From positions 26,183-90,182 of the forward strand of contig CAPN01000061.1 of assembly GCA_000333235.1 (NCBI GenBank): DNA of 64,000 bases, in the 5' to 3' direction. Each line of letters starts with the position of its first letter. The stretch's first letter is position 1. Below are positions 54,791 through 63,665 of the stretch, one piece after another. Under the pieces are notes generated by a model. The model was given only the letters and a program-made list of their open reading frames with translations, searched no databases and was not told the origin of the DNA. The stretch is from Pseudoalteromonas luteoviolacea B = ATCC 29581 (GTDB lineage Bacteria > Pseudomonadota > Gammaproteobacteria > Enterobacterales > Alteromonadaceae). The translations under genes and the position numbers were made by a program.

Positions 54791-54876
54791 AGTTTACCCG
54801 AGCTAAAAAAAAGTTGCACTTACCAGTTTACTTTTTAAAACCCACTAGTAAACTACACTGTATAGTTTACTAGTGG
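54791..54876. promoter_or_regulatory. TetR-type operator region with repeated AGTTTAC half-sites
   Basis: The main element at 54842-54876 is CCACTAGTAAACTA, 7-nt spacer (CACTGTA), then TAGTTTACTAGTGG, a perfect 14-bp inverted repeat. Further AGTTTAC copies occur at 54791-54797 and 54825-54831. It lies between the regulator start (54756) and the hydrolase start (54887). Confidence 0.88.
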
Positions 54877-54886
54877 TAGCAATGTG

Positions 54887-55972
54887 ATGAAACGCATCAT
54901 TCTTTTGCTTGTATCCGGTTCAATTTTTGGGGTGTGGCTTATGCTTTGTAATTTAAATTCAAATGTAGATGCTCAACTTATCAGCTCTACACAGTATTAC
55001 AATAATCGCTTTCACAACGCCCTAGCTACTGAGCCAAATTCATTTACAAAATCATTAAAGATCCTGTGGCGGTTTGTCACAGAAAAACGCGAAAACACTG
55101 TACCTGAACATGCGCTACCGATACAGCACGTGACCGCGGAACAATTAATAGGCCTTGATAATAGTGCACTCCATATCATCAAACTTGGACATTCTTCATT
55201 ATTACTTAAAGTGTATGGTGAATACTGGTTAATTGACCCGGTATTCTCTAACCGAGCGTCGCCTTTTCAATTTATCGGCCCAAAACGATTTCAGCCAACA
55301 CCCATCCATTTGGATGATTTACCCCCAATTGATCGGGTGCTTATCTCACATAACCATTATGATCATTTAGACAAAGCAACCATTAAGGCGCTTAGCAAAA
55401 AAGCCACATCTTTTTACGTCCCTTTGGGCGTCGAGGGAGACTTAAAGCGCTTTGGTGTTGCATCGAATAACATCCACTCATTTGACTGGTGGCAAACCGC
55501 TAATTTGGAAAGTTCAACGATTACCTTTACACCAACACAGCATTTTTCAGGCCGAGGACTGAATGATAGTAACACAACACTGTGGGGATCTTGGGTGATT
55601 AAAGCTCAAGACAAAGCATTATTCTTCAGTGGCGATTCGGGATATTTCTCGGGATTTAAAACCATAGGGGAGCGATTTGGTCCATTTGATCTTACTTTTA
55701 TCGAAACCGGTGCCTATGATAAAGATTGGCACGATATCCACATGACACCCGAAGAAAGTGTTCAGGCTCATATCGATTTACAGGGCAAGATCATGATACC
55801 AATTCACAATGGCACATTCGATTTGGCCTTTCACTCATGGACCGATCCACTCGAGCGCGTGACACTAGCAGCCGACGCAAACCAGATAACACTTACATTG
55901 CCAATTATTGGCGAAGTACTTACTCTGCATAACAGCACGTTACCAAATGCGACGTGGTGGAAAATTGAGTAA
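54887..55972 (+). CDS. MBL-fold metal-dependent hydrolase (NAPE-PLD/UlaG-like)
   Basis: About 361 residues with an N-terminal membrane or signal segment (IILLLVSGSIFGVWLMLC). The zinc motif is VLISHNHYDHLDKATI (HxHxDH), followed by FTPTQHFSGRGLND, FFSGDSGYFSGF and MIPIHNGTFDLAFH, the pattern of NAPE-PLD/UlaG-type beta-lactamase-fold hydrolases. It is probably membrane- or periplasm-located. Substrate unknown, likely a phosphodiester or lipid. Start chosen at ATG 54887; GTG 54884 is adjacent. Controlled by the divergent TetR operator. Confidence 0.9.
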   Translation: MKRIILLLVSGSIFGVWLMLCNLNSNVDAQLISSTQYYNNRFHNALATEPNSFTKSLKILWRFVTEKRENTVPEHALPIQHVTAEQLIGLDNSALHIIKLGHSSLLLKVYGEYWLIDPVFSNRASPFQFIGPKRFQPTPIHLDDLPPIDRVLISHNHYDHLDKATIKALSKKATSFYVPLGVEGDLKRFGVASNNIHSFDWWQTANLESSTITFTPTQHFSGRGLNDSNTTLWGSWVIKAQDKALFFSGDSGYFSGFKTIGERFGPFDLTFIETGAYDKDWHDIHMTPEESVQAHIDLQGKIMIPIHNGTFDLAFHSWTDPLERVTLAADANQITLTLPIIGEVLTLHNSTLPNATWWKIE

Positions 55973-56473
55973 AGCATGAGTGACAGCCATTGCATCAGTA
56001 CCCAATAACGATGATTCACAGCGCGCAAATTTTGGCAGCACAAAGATCCTTAAATAATGTGAGCTAATTGAAATCAACATCCTCTGTTAAGGAAACCCAT
56101 CATTAACGGTTTGCATTTCTCATAAAAAAAACCTGTTTCGAGTATGTACCGATATATCATTAACACTTTTCATTTCTCATGCGTTCTTGTTTTTTCTTCT
56201 TTTCATTTCTGCTTTGTTTTTGTTATGCACCCGTAACTATGAGGGTTTTCGTGGTCGAATGAATCGGTCTCAAGTTTATCGATCAGGAACGTACAGGGGC
56301 ATGGCATAAGCTTTCTCGGAATACCAAAATAGAGCTAATGAAAAAGCTGTTAAGATGTTGATTTTATGAGACTTAGTAACTGCTGATGAATTTTCATCTC
56401 ATCATTTCACACGAGACAGATAGCAATCTGCAGGTAATGAATGTGTTAGCTGTCTTTTTTTGAGTTGTGATTT
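55973..56473. other. Non-coding convergent gap with an imperfect 25-bp direct repeat
   Basis: No gene found. Two copies of a 25-bp repeat, ATCATTAAC-N6-CATTTCTCAT, occur at 56099-56123 and 56156-56180 (21 of 25 match). T-rich tracts follow. Possibly a decayed repeat element. Confidence 0.5.
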
Positions 56474-56796
56474 TCTTTCTTAAACTTGCCCATATTGGGC
56501 AAGTTTTTCTTAAACTTGCCCATATTGGGTCGGTTTTTCTTAAACTTGCCCATATTGGGCAGTTTTTCTTAAACTTGCCCATATTGGGCAGTTTTTCTTA
56601 AACTTGCCCATATTGGGCAAGTTTTTCTTAAACTTGCCCATATTGGGTCGGTTTTTCTTAAACTTGCCCATATTGGGCAGTTTTTCTTAAACTTGCCCAT
56701 ATTGGGCAGTTTTTCTTAAACTTGCCCATATTGGGCAGTTTTTCTTAAACTTGCCCATATTGGGCAGTTTTTCTTAAACTTGCCCATATTGGGCAG
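56474..56796. repeat. Tandem array of 11 terminator-like hairpin units
   Basis: Units of 29-30 bp, each TTTTTCTTAAAC + TTGCCCATATTGGGCA + G/AG/CGG. The core GCCCA-TAT-TGGGC forms a hairpin; in copies 1 and 5 the arms extend to 11 bp (AAACTTGCCCA / TGGGCAAGTTT) and run into T5, which resembles an intrinsic terminator. Unit ends vary in the order AAG, TCGG, CAG, CAG, AAG, TCGG, CAG x5, so the first four units look duplicated as a block. It lies between convergent genes. No protein is supported: the minus frame repeats PIWASLRK only. Confidence 0.93.
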
Positions 56797-56926
56797 TTCG
56801 CTAGACGCTAGTATATGTCGACAGTCGGAAATCGACAGTCGGCTTTCGGGTGGTGGTGGATGAAAGGATTATCTTTGTCGGTTACTACCTATAATTAGGA
56901 TTATCGGTAGTGAGTTAAGTGGTCAG
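56797..56926. other. Short flank of the tandem array
   Basis: No gene. An 11-bp direct repeat TCGACAGTCGG occurs at 56818-56828 and 56832-56842, immediately beyond the array. Confidence 0.4.
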
Positions 56927-58753
56927 TTAATCAAACTGGCCGACTAATGAAATACCGCTGTAACGCGTGTTGCCGCGCATTAATATGTGCATTTTTCCGC
57001 CTTCACCACTGTGTACTTCGCATTGTTCATTATTACCCGAGGTAAACGGGCGGCAATCATAACGCCGAGTCGTTGGTTTTCGCCCCATGCGGACAAATAA
57101 ATCAGCATCTCCTTCACCGCCAGACATCGTAACGCGCACAGCCTTATTCGCAGGCACATCGAACGTAAAATGTAGGTCAGTATTGAGTCCACCAGAAAGC
57201 CCTGTAACGGGCACTTTGTTTTGCAAACATAAGCCATCACAGGGTGCTGAGCCATCTGCAAAAGTGGCAGACAATACTGCGCCGCTAAACCCTTTGTAGC
57301 CATTGAGTAAAACAAACCAACGACCAGATTTAGGCATAGAAAACTGGCACTGTTCGTTATTTCCTGTTTCAAATGGGCGACAATCATAGTCAAGCAGTGT
57401 AGGCGCTGAGCCATGTTTCACGTAAAGATCCGCATCGCCATTTCCTCCTTCTAGCTTGATCTGCAAAGACGCTTGACCTGCGGGTGCTTCAAGTACAAAT
57501 TTCAATTGTTCCTCTTGCGCTGCACTTACCGCTACCCTGACATTTGGTAATAAAGGTGGAATAGGTGCGTCTGTGTCTGGCGTTTCTCCATCCCGCGAAA
57601 ATAATAGGTAATTAGGTGAGCCGGTATTTAGCGCAGTCAGTTTATCTTTTGAGCTACGTCGCACTATTTCTGCTTTTGCTTCGAAAGGCGTTAAATTGGG
57701 ATTTTGCTCTAACAACAAAGCAATCGCACCAGCTACATGTGGTGAGGCCATCGATGTACCACTAATGGTATTTAGTGAATTACGTTCACCTATCCATGCT
57801 GAGGTTATCGATTCTCCTGGGGAAAATAAATCAACACATGCGCCGAAGTTTGAAAAATCAGCGCGCTTATCGCGAATCGTGCTTGCGCCAACGGTGATCA
57901 CCTTTTCGGCACGTGCTGGCGATGAATTACACGCGAATTGATTTTCATTACCTGCTGCGACAACGACATGCAAACCTGTTTGTACCATGGCGTTCGCGGC
58001 TTCATCAATCGCTCTTGAAATTCCGCCTCCTAAGCTCATGTTTACAACTGCCGGATGGACAGCGTGTTTCTTAACCCAATCCATTCCAGCAATCACATCC
58101 GAATAGCGCCCTTGCCCTTGGCAATCCAACACTTTAACAGCCACAAGCGAAGACGCTTTCGCAACACCATATTCATTGCCCCCAATCGTGCCGGCAACAT
58201 GTGTACCATGACCATTACAATCCTCTGCAACTTGGTCGTTATCAACAAAATCCCAACCATGTTTTGCTCGTCCCTGAAACTGCTGATGTTCAATTGCAAT
58301 CCCAGTATCAATCACATAGGCCGTTACACCTTGTCCTACTTCATGGTAAATGAAAGCATTATCGAGGGGTAAATTGCGTTGATCTATTCTATCTAACCCC
58401 CACGTTAATGACCGTACCGATTTACTTTGAATTGGTGCAACACGAAGCCAGTTATCGAGTTCAATATAAGCAATGTGATCGAGTGCCCTTAGTTGCTGAA
58501 TTTGCTGCGTTGACGCTTGAATTACCGAGGCATTAAATTCACCTTCAAAGCGTTTTATAATGTTAACACCATAATGATGCTCTAATGTGGTTTCGATGCT
58601 TTCTAGAGGCATCTCATTCGCCTTTAGGGCATGCGTACCAAAAGGCTTATAAACAACAATATATTGATCGTTCTTATTGTTTGACGCAGCAAAACTGCAC
58701 GTGGACACAGTGCTTATTAGCAATGAAATTAAAATTGAGGTTGCTCGGGTCAT
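56927..58753 (-). CDS. Secreted S8 (subtilisin-like) serine protease with two PPC domains
   Basis: A 608-residue enzyme with a signal peptide (ISTVSTCSFA), an I9-type propeptide (about 30-105), a catalytic domain with Asp149 (AYVIDTGIA), His182 (GHGTHVAGT), oxyanion Asn269 (AAGNEN) and Ser334 (SGTSMASPHVAGA), and two pre-peptidase C-terminal domains (about 410-500, 510-605). Each has GDADLYVKHG or GDADLFVRMG, DCRPF and NNEQC. A good ribosome site GGAGAG precedes the ATG. Expected to be secreted and to process its own C-terminal domains. Confidence 0.95.
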   Translation of the reverse strand: MTRATSILISLLISTVSTCSFAASNNKNDQYIVVYKPFGTHALKANEMPLESIETTLEHHYGVNIIKRFEGEFNASVIQASTQQIQQLRALDHIAYIELDNWLRVAPIQSKSVRSLTWGLDRIDQRNLPLDNAFIYHEVGQGVTAYVIDTGIAIEHQQFQGRAKHGWDFVDNDQVAEDCNGHGTHVAGTIGGNEYGVAKASSLVAVKVLDCQGQGRYSDVIAGMDWVKKHAVHPAVVNMSLGGGISRAIDEAANAMVQTGLHVVVAAGNENQFACNSSPARAEKVITVGASTIRDKRADFSNFGACVDLFSPGESITSAWIGERNSLNTISGTSMASPHVAGAIALLLEQNPNLTPFEAKAEIVRRSSKDKLTALNTGSPNYLLFSRDGETPDTDAPIPPLLPNVRVAVSAAQEEQLKFVLEAPAGQASLQIKLEGGNGDADLYVKHGSAPTLLDYDCRPFETGNNEQCQFSMPKSGRWFVLLNGYKGFSGAVLSATFADGSAPCDGLCLQNKVPVTGLSGGLNTDLHFTFDVPANKAVRVTMSGGEGDADLFVRMGRKPTTRRYDCRPFTSGNNEQCEVHSGEGGKMHILMRGNTRYSGISLVGQFD

Positions 58754-59075
58754 CTTTCTCTCCTTGATGATGTGGTGTTAGACAAGAACGCATTTCCGTG
58801 AATAAAATTAGAGCCATGGTGGAAAGCGTTAGAAAGACTAGTTGAAATCACGTAGAAATCCGCTCAAGCATGCCCATAGTAAGCATTCATGTTTTCAATT
58901 TGGCGAATTCATTATTTAGATCTCACTAAATAGTTAGTATGCATTTTCTATACAAATCATAGGATTAATCTATTTTTATTGCGTTGCTTCAATCATTTTT
59001 GTGTATTTAACGAATAAATATTGTGTTTACACCAGAAACGATGAACACTCAAAAAAAACAACATAGAGAACTTCC
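58754..59075. promoter_or_regulatory. Divergent promoter region of S8 protease and amidohydrolase
   Basis: A 322-bp AT-rich region with no gene. I could not identify a specific operator. Confidence 0.45.
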
Positions 59076-60350
59076 ATGCTAAAACGCTCGTTACTCTCGC
59101 TCAGCTTAATGATGAGCTTTTCAAGCTTTGCGCAAACCTTAGTATTAAATGCCGATGCCGCCATTGACGTGAAAACTGGCACAGTCATCAAACCTGTCAC
59201 CATTGTGATCGAAGACAATAGGATCACCACCGTATCTAAAACCACTAAAATAGCATTGCCACCACACGCTAAAGTCATTGATTTACCGGGCCAGACATTA
59301 CTCCCAGGCCTATTCGATATGCATGTGCATTTAACGGCTGACGCAAACGTGCATGGCTACAAACGCCTAGCTCGTACAACACAGCGTGACACTATTACTG
59401 GCGTGATGAATGCAAAACGGTCGTTAGAAGCTGGATTTACCAGCGTACGTAACTTGGGCGCTGAAGGCTATGCCGACATTGCTTTGCGAGATGCAATTAA
59501 CGATGGTGATGTACCTGGACCGCGTATTACTGCATCCGGCCCTTCGCTCGGTATTACTGGCGGACACTGCGATAACAACATGCTAACGCATGAGCACAGC
59601 ATTGTCGCAGAAGGGGTTGCTGATGGCCCATGGGCCGTGCGGGCTAAAGTGCGTGAAAACATTAAATTCGGTGCTGATGCTATTAAATATTGCGCGACAG
59701 GGGGAGTGCTTTCAAAGGGAACGAAAGTGGGCGCACAGCAATACACATTAGATGAAATGCAGGCGCTCGTGGATGAAGCCCACTTACGAGGGCTCACGGT
59801 TGCGGCGCATGCTCACGGTACAGAAGGCATTAAATCTGCAATTAAAGCAGGTGTTGACTCGGTTGAACACGTCAGTTTCCTCGACGACGAAGCAATATCA
59901 CTTGCAAAACAAAAAGGTACGTATTTCTCGATGGACATTTACAACACCGAATACATTCTAGGTGAGGGTGAGAAAGCGGGTATTTTACAAGAGAGCTTAG
60001 ATAAAGAACGCATAGTAGGTGGTACTCAGCGTGAAAGCTTTCGTCGTGCCGTAAAAGCGGGCGTAAATATGGTCTTTGGCTCAGATGCGGGTGTATACCC
60101 ACACGGTGACAATGGTAAACAGTTTAGCCGCATGGTGAAATTCGGCATGACTGAATTACAAGCATTGCAAGCCGCTACTATTAACTCTGCAACGCTCTTA
60201 AAACAAGCCGATAAACTGGGCTCACTGGAAGAGGGAAAGCTAGCCGATATTATCGCGGTTAAAGGGAACCCTTTGAGCGATATTTCAGTCATGGAGCAAG
60301 TGTCTTTGGTAATCAAAAACGGGAAAGTGGAAGTGAATAATTTAAAATAG
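59076..60350 (+). CDS. Exported amidohydrolase-superfamily enzyme
   Basis: 424 residues with a signal peptide (LSLMMSFSSFAQT). Metal motif MHVHLTAD, then KYCATGGVLSKGTK (probable bridging Lys region), AAHAHGTEGIKSAIKAGVDSVEH and GSDAGVYPHGDN. The closest types are exported imidazolonepropionase-like or Xaa-Pro dipeptidase amidohydrolases (peptide or amide hydrolysis in the periplasm). Substrate unknown. Neighbours are proteases, which suits a peptide-degrading role. Confidence 0.9.
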   Translation: MLKRSLLSLSLMMSFSSFAQTLVLNADAAIDVKTGTVIKPVTIVIEDNRITTVSKTTKIALPPHAKVIDLPGQTLLPGLFDMHVHLTADANVHGYKRLARTTQRDTITGVMNAKRSLEAGFTSVRNLGAEGYADIALRDAINDGDVPGPRITASGPSLGITGGHCDNNMLTHEHSIVAEGVADGPWAVRAKVRENIKFGADAIKYCATGGVLSKGTKVGAQQYTLDEMQALVDEAHLRGLTVAAHAHGTEGIKSAIKAGVDSVEHVSFLDDEAISLAKQKGTYFSMDIYNTEYILGEGEKAGILQESLDKERIVGGTQRESFRRAVKAGVNMVFGSDAGVYPHGDNGKQFSRMVKFGMTELQALQAATINSATLLKQADKLGSLEEGKLADIIAVKGNPLSDISVMEQVSLVIKNGKVEVNNLK

Positions 60351-60825
60351 TCATTCTTGTTTACCTAACAACTTAACGATGCCTATTTCAGCGTTTCACC
60401 GTGCTCCTAGTAAGAGTTACGCCAATAAAGGAAGGTAAACACCTTTCAAATTAGCGTAACAACCTAGTGGAGTCACGGTGAAGCTCCCACTGGGCGGGTT
60501 TTACATACTATGTTGCTGGTTTTCAACGTAGTTTAATAGCAATCGTCTTAATTTTGTGATCTATTGAGGATTGGTATAACAACCGCCAACAACGATGTAT
60601 CAAACTAACGTTTCACCTCACAGACGAGATAATCTCGCTGAACTAGCATATTGAGATAACACATAGCCAACTACACAAACAATTTGCTTGCGTAGCCTTA
60701 CCTTTTTAGAATATCTATTCCAAAGCGAACAATAAATTAAAATAGTTCATTAACAACTTTACATTAGTACCTTTTATGGGTCAAATTAATCCCATTTATC
60801 GGAGCAGCATAAGGAAGTTATCCGA
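60351..60825. other. 475-bp non-coding region with a nested hairpin element
   Basis: No gene. It contains the 92-nt palindromic element listed separately and a short palindrome CGAGAT-A-ATCTCG near 60625. A good Shine-Dalgarno (AAGGAAG) for the next gene lies at its end. Confidence 0.6.
60393..60484. repeat. 92-nt nested inverted-repeat element
   Basis: Concentric arms pair in order: TTCACCGTG/CACGGTGAA (9 bp), CTC/GAG, CTAG/CTAG, GTTACGC/GCGTAAC (7 bp), GGAAGGT/ACCTTTC (one G-T pair) with loop AAAC. This gives one long interrupted stem. It may be a small mobile element, an IS200/IS605-like end, or a structured RNA; no transposase gene is near. Confidence 0.7.
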
Positions 60826-61968
60826 GTGAAAGGGGTTTTGGTGTATTTGTTAGGGATAGTCATTTCATTTGCTTCATTCAATATTTATGGCACCTCACCG
60901 CTACACAGTATTAAGCAGCTATCTCTCTCGTCTTTGCCGCACATTGATTTAATACCTAAAAACAGGTTTGCTGCGTTTAGCCACGTACTAGTTGATGCAA
61001 ACAAAGCAGTAGCATGGGACGACTATCACGTCAGTACGTTTTCATTCGTTAATAACAAAATCGAGTTGCTTTCTGTCCAGACGCGTAACAATGGTGTTCA
61101 TGTTTCTAGCCAAAACAGTTTCCTAACGAACAAGGGAAAAACCTTGCTCACCATCCGAATAATTGATGGTCAGACGGTATTGAACCGCGCACAGTGGACT
61201 GGGAAACACTGGTCTCCCCTTAATGAATTGCAACTAGGTAAAACTGGCTCACGCTCACAACGTTTTACCTTAACCCCATCAAAACGACATTTGATTTGGC
61301 ATTTAGGCAATTCGACAAAAGTCTATCAACTTGATCACGGCGATAGACCATTATTCATTGGTGAAACAGAAGGAAATTCACTTGCAAATGTCATTAATGT
61401 GCAATTCGATGAAACCAAAAAACACTTATTTTTAAGTTATCAACCTTTGCATACAAAAAACAACACGATACTAGAGCTGTGGGAATTAGAACCAACCACG
61501 CGTGTGTTCACAATGCGAAAGTCACTGTTTGACTCGGAATATGTTTATCGAGCAAACCTCAATATCATTATCAATTTTTTCTCGGATAACGTTTTTTTAA
61601 TTTACAACAATAAATTACACGAAATTGATACTCAATTAAAAGGCAGTTCAATGCAAGTAAAACGCGCGTATCGACTTCATTATTCGGGCAAAATGACACA
61701 AATTGGCGGGCGTTTATATCAAGACACATGGGAAGGACTCACCGAACTACAGATAGTCGATGGTTCGCTCATGTCTCGTAAAATCGACGCACCTTTTAGT
61801 TTAGACACCACCTTAATAAGTGAATCCATTGTGTGGCAATTTAGAGATACGGTAGCGGCAGGCTTATTAAACCATCAAAATAATTCTTTAAAGCACATCG
61901 CTTTATTTAAACCGGCTAAACTCACTACAGCCCAACTTTCACATTCAGAGCAAAGAAATAATCAGTAA
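60826..61968 (+). CDS. Hypothetical exported protein, possible beta-propeller (380 aa)
   Basis: GTG start with AAGGAAG 9 nt upstream. Signal or anchor segment (VLVYLLGIVISFASFNIYG), then a beta-rich protein with repeated strand-like blocks (NNKIELLSVQTRNNG; TLTPSKRHLIWHLGNSTKVYQLDHGDRP; ETKKHLFLSYQPLHT), consistent with a WD40-like propeller. No known family was recognised and no catalytic motif seen. Isolated gene, convergent with the PDZ protein gene 10 bp away. Confidence 0.65.
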   Translation: MKGVLVYLLGIVISFASFNIYGTSPLHSIKQLSLSSLPHIDLIPKNRFAAFSHVLVDANKAVAWDDYHVSTFSFVNNKIELLSVQTRNNGVHVSSQNSFLTNKGKTLLTIRIIDGQTVLNRAQWTGKHWSPLNELQLGKTGSRSQRFTLTPSKRHLIWHLGNSTKVYQLDHGDRPLFIGETEGNSLANVINVQFDETKKHLFLSYQPLHTKNNTILELWELEPTTRVFTMRKSLFDSEYVYRANLNIIINFFSDNVFLIYNNKLHEIDTQLKGSSMQVKRAYRLHYSGKMTQIGGRLYQDTWEGLTELQIVDGSLMSRKIDAPFSLDTTLISESIVWQFRDTVAAGLLNHQNNSLKHIALFKPAKLTTAQLSHSEQRNNQ

Positions 61969-61978
61969 CGGGCTATTC

Positions 61979-62731
61979 TTAAAACACTAAAAAATGTTGA
62001 TTGGAGTGGCTGCCTATTCCCATAGGACCATTGCTCATGTACGCACTGAAGTGCTGTCCATCTCGGACATAGATAACTTCTACTACCGTGTCGGGTGGTG
62101 TGTTTTTGATAGCAAATCGGAGTCCTTCTGCGCTATAAACCCGATTGCCGTTATATCGAATTATCTTATCGCCGGCTTTTAACCCTTCTCTCTCGGCTTG
62201 AGATTGAGGCACTATCGAAGGTACGTTTACCGCGGTAGATTTACCTAGCTGAGATTGATATTGTTCAAACTGATCGGGAGTGAGCAATCTAGCGATCTCA
62301 TCAGTGGTCATATCTGGATTTTCAGCTAAATCGATCATCCCCTGCATGCGTTTAAATGCGCGCTGTTCTCGTTTTGCTTCAAGAGCAAGTAATTGCGTTG
62401 CTGTACTGTTATCCAGTTCTAATAGATGCGCCGCAACTAACGTATTTTGAAGGCTCGGTGGCACGCTTAAGGTGTCTAACACCAGAGATTGTGCTGACGG
62501 ACTAAGCGTTTTTGGCTGCGGTATATTATTGGTGATGAGTTCTGAAGGCACTATAGATCCAGTAGCTTGTCGTTCAATTTCTGGCGTTAATGAAGCGCTT
62601 TGCATACTAATATCTTGGTTTACGTACGTTTCAGCTGGCGGAGTCTGCTCAACACTCAAACGTCCAAACCAATATCCGCTGCTAAACCCAATAGTTAAGG
62701 TAGCAGCGGCAATGAACACTTGTTTTTTCAT
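61979..62731 (-). CDS. Membrane-anchored PDZ-domain protein
   Basis: 250 residues. N-terminal membrane anchor (VFIAAATLTIGFSSGYWFG), a helical middle region (about 75-160), and a C-terminal PDZ domain (about 165-240: AEREGLKAGDKIIRYNGNRV, DTVVEVIYVRDG). No protease domain, so it is an adaptor or GspC-like periplasmic protein rather than DegS. Partner unknown. It lies 31 bp after the gene 62763-63665 on the same strand. Confidence 0.78.
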   Translation of the reverse strand: MKKQVFIAAATLTIGFSSGYWFGRLSVEQTPPAETYVNQDISMQSASLTPEIERQATGSIVPSELITNNIPQPKTLSPSAQSLVLDTLSVPPSLQNTLVAAHLLELDNSTATQLLALEAKREQRAFKRMQGMIDLAENPDMTTDEIARLLTPDQFEQYQSQLGKSTAVNVPSIVPQSQAEREGLKAGDKIIRYNGNRVYSAEGLRFAIKNTPPDTVVEVIYVRDGQHFSAYMSNGPMGIGSHSNQHFLVF

Positions 62732-62762
62732 AGACCTCTTTTAATCTTAAAATTAAGGTAAG

Positions 62763-63665
62763 TTACTTGCCTTTAGCTTTAGAAATAGCACTTTGTAGCT
62801 TACCTTTTTCCTTGCCCGTAATGATCCCTGCATCTTTTAATTCGTTAAGATACGCCGCCATATAGGATGACACTTCAACAGCAAGAACTTTGCTTTCTTC
62901 AAGTTTAGCAGCGATCCCTTGCGAGAGTGAGGTAACGCCATCTGTTAGCATGTAGTTTGGGACGTCAGTTTCGAGCCCCGCGATCAAAACCAAAGGCTCT
63001 GCATCATTAATCCCATCGCCATCAGCATCCGGTTGGGGTTCGACATTACCACCTGTCATCGTCAGTGAGCTAGGATAAAAATAAGCAGGAACACAAGGCG
63101 TGTAAAACTGCCCAGGCAAATACTCGAAAGGTTCCCCTGGGATACATAAAGATATTGAAGAGCTGGTTAGATTGCTGACTTTAAATAAATCGATTACTTC
63201 GCTCAGCTTTTGGCCTGTTTCACTGTCGTTACTTAGCATGGTCATTACACTGCTAGGATCAGTTACCGTACCATACCAAGTCCAACCACCACTGGCATAA
63301 CGATCGGCTCCCATAGTAACGGACTGAGTTCCGTTGGAAAGACCTGTTGATACCATATACGGAGAATAAGCATTTTGCACCACAACATCACCTGTTCCGT
63401 CCAATATAATGCCATACTCGATAATTATTGGGCTTTTAGTAAAATACCAATTCAATAATTGAGCGCTCCCCCAATCAATGTAATGTGGTGCTGTTGGATT
63501 ATCGTTTAACGTCAGTGTCCCTTCAATGGTCGCAGGTTCAGTGCTAGGGCCTGTGTTCAACTGACCATAATAACTAAAATTATAAATAATAGGATCTGCA
63601 TGAGCCACCCATGCGCAACTTGAAAGCGCAAGTGCAAACGCGGTATGTAAGGAGAGGAGTTTCAT
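62763..63665 (-). CDS. Exported protein of unknown function with calcium-binding loop
   Basis: 300 residues with a signal peptide ending WVAHA-DP, a beta-rich, low-charge domain (about 25-215, IIYNFSYYGQLNTG..., EGTLTLNDN, GGWTWYGTVTD), then DADGDGINDAEP, a thrombospondin type 3-like calcium loop, and a helical tail ending KGKLQSAISKAKGK. Not recognised; the N-terminal part resembles secreted extracellular-matrix-type proteins. It is probably co-transcribed with the PDZ protein gene. Confidence 0.65.
   Translation of the reverse strand: MKLLSLHTAFALALSSCAWVAHADPIIYNFSYYGQLNTGPSTEPATIEGTLTLNDNPTAPHYIDWGSAQLLNWYFTKSPIIIEYGIILDGTGDVVVQNAYSPYMVSTGLSNGTQSVTMGADRYASGGWTWYGTVTDPSSVMTMLSNDSETGQKLSEVIDLFKVSNLTSSSISLCIPGEPFEYLPGQFYTPCVPAYFYPSSLTMTGGNVEPQPDADGDGINDAEPLVLIAGLETDVPNYMLTDGVTSLSQGIAAKLEESKVLAVEVSSYMAAYLNELKDAGIITGKEKGKLQSAISKAKGK

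Noticed and set aside
56394..56582. Minus-strand reading frame with repeated PIWASLRK
   Set aside because: It is a translation of the tandem hairpin repeat; no ribosome site, and the frame is only open because unit lengths are near multiples of three.
56474..56796. CRISPR array
   Set aside because: Units are directly adjacent with no unique spacers, and no cas genes are present.
60393..60484. Integron attC site
   Set aside because: The inner GTTACGC/GCGTAAC pair resembles attC core sites, but it has C in a purine position, is in the wrong order, and no integrase or cassette array is seen.
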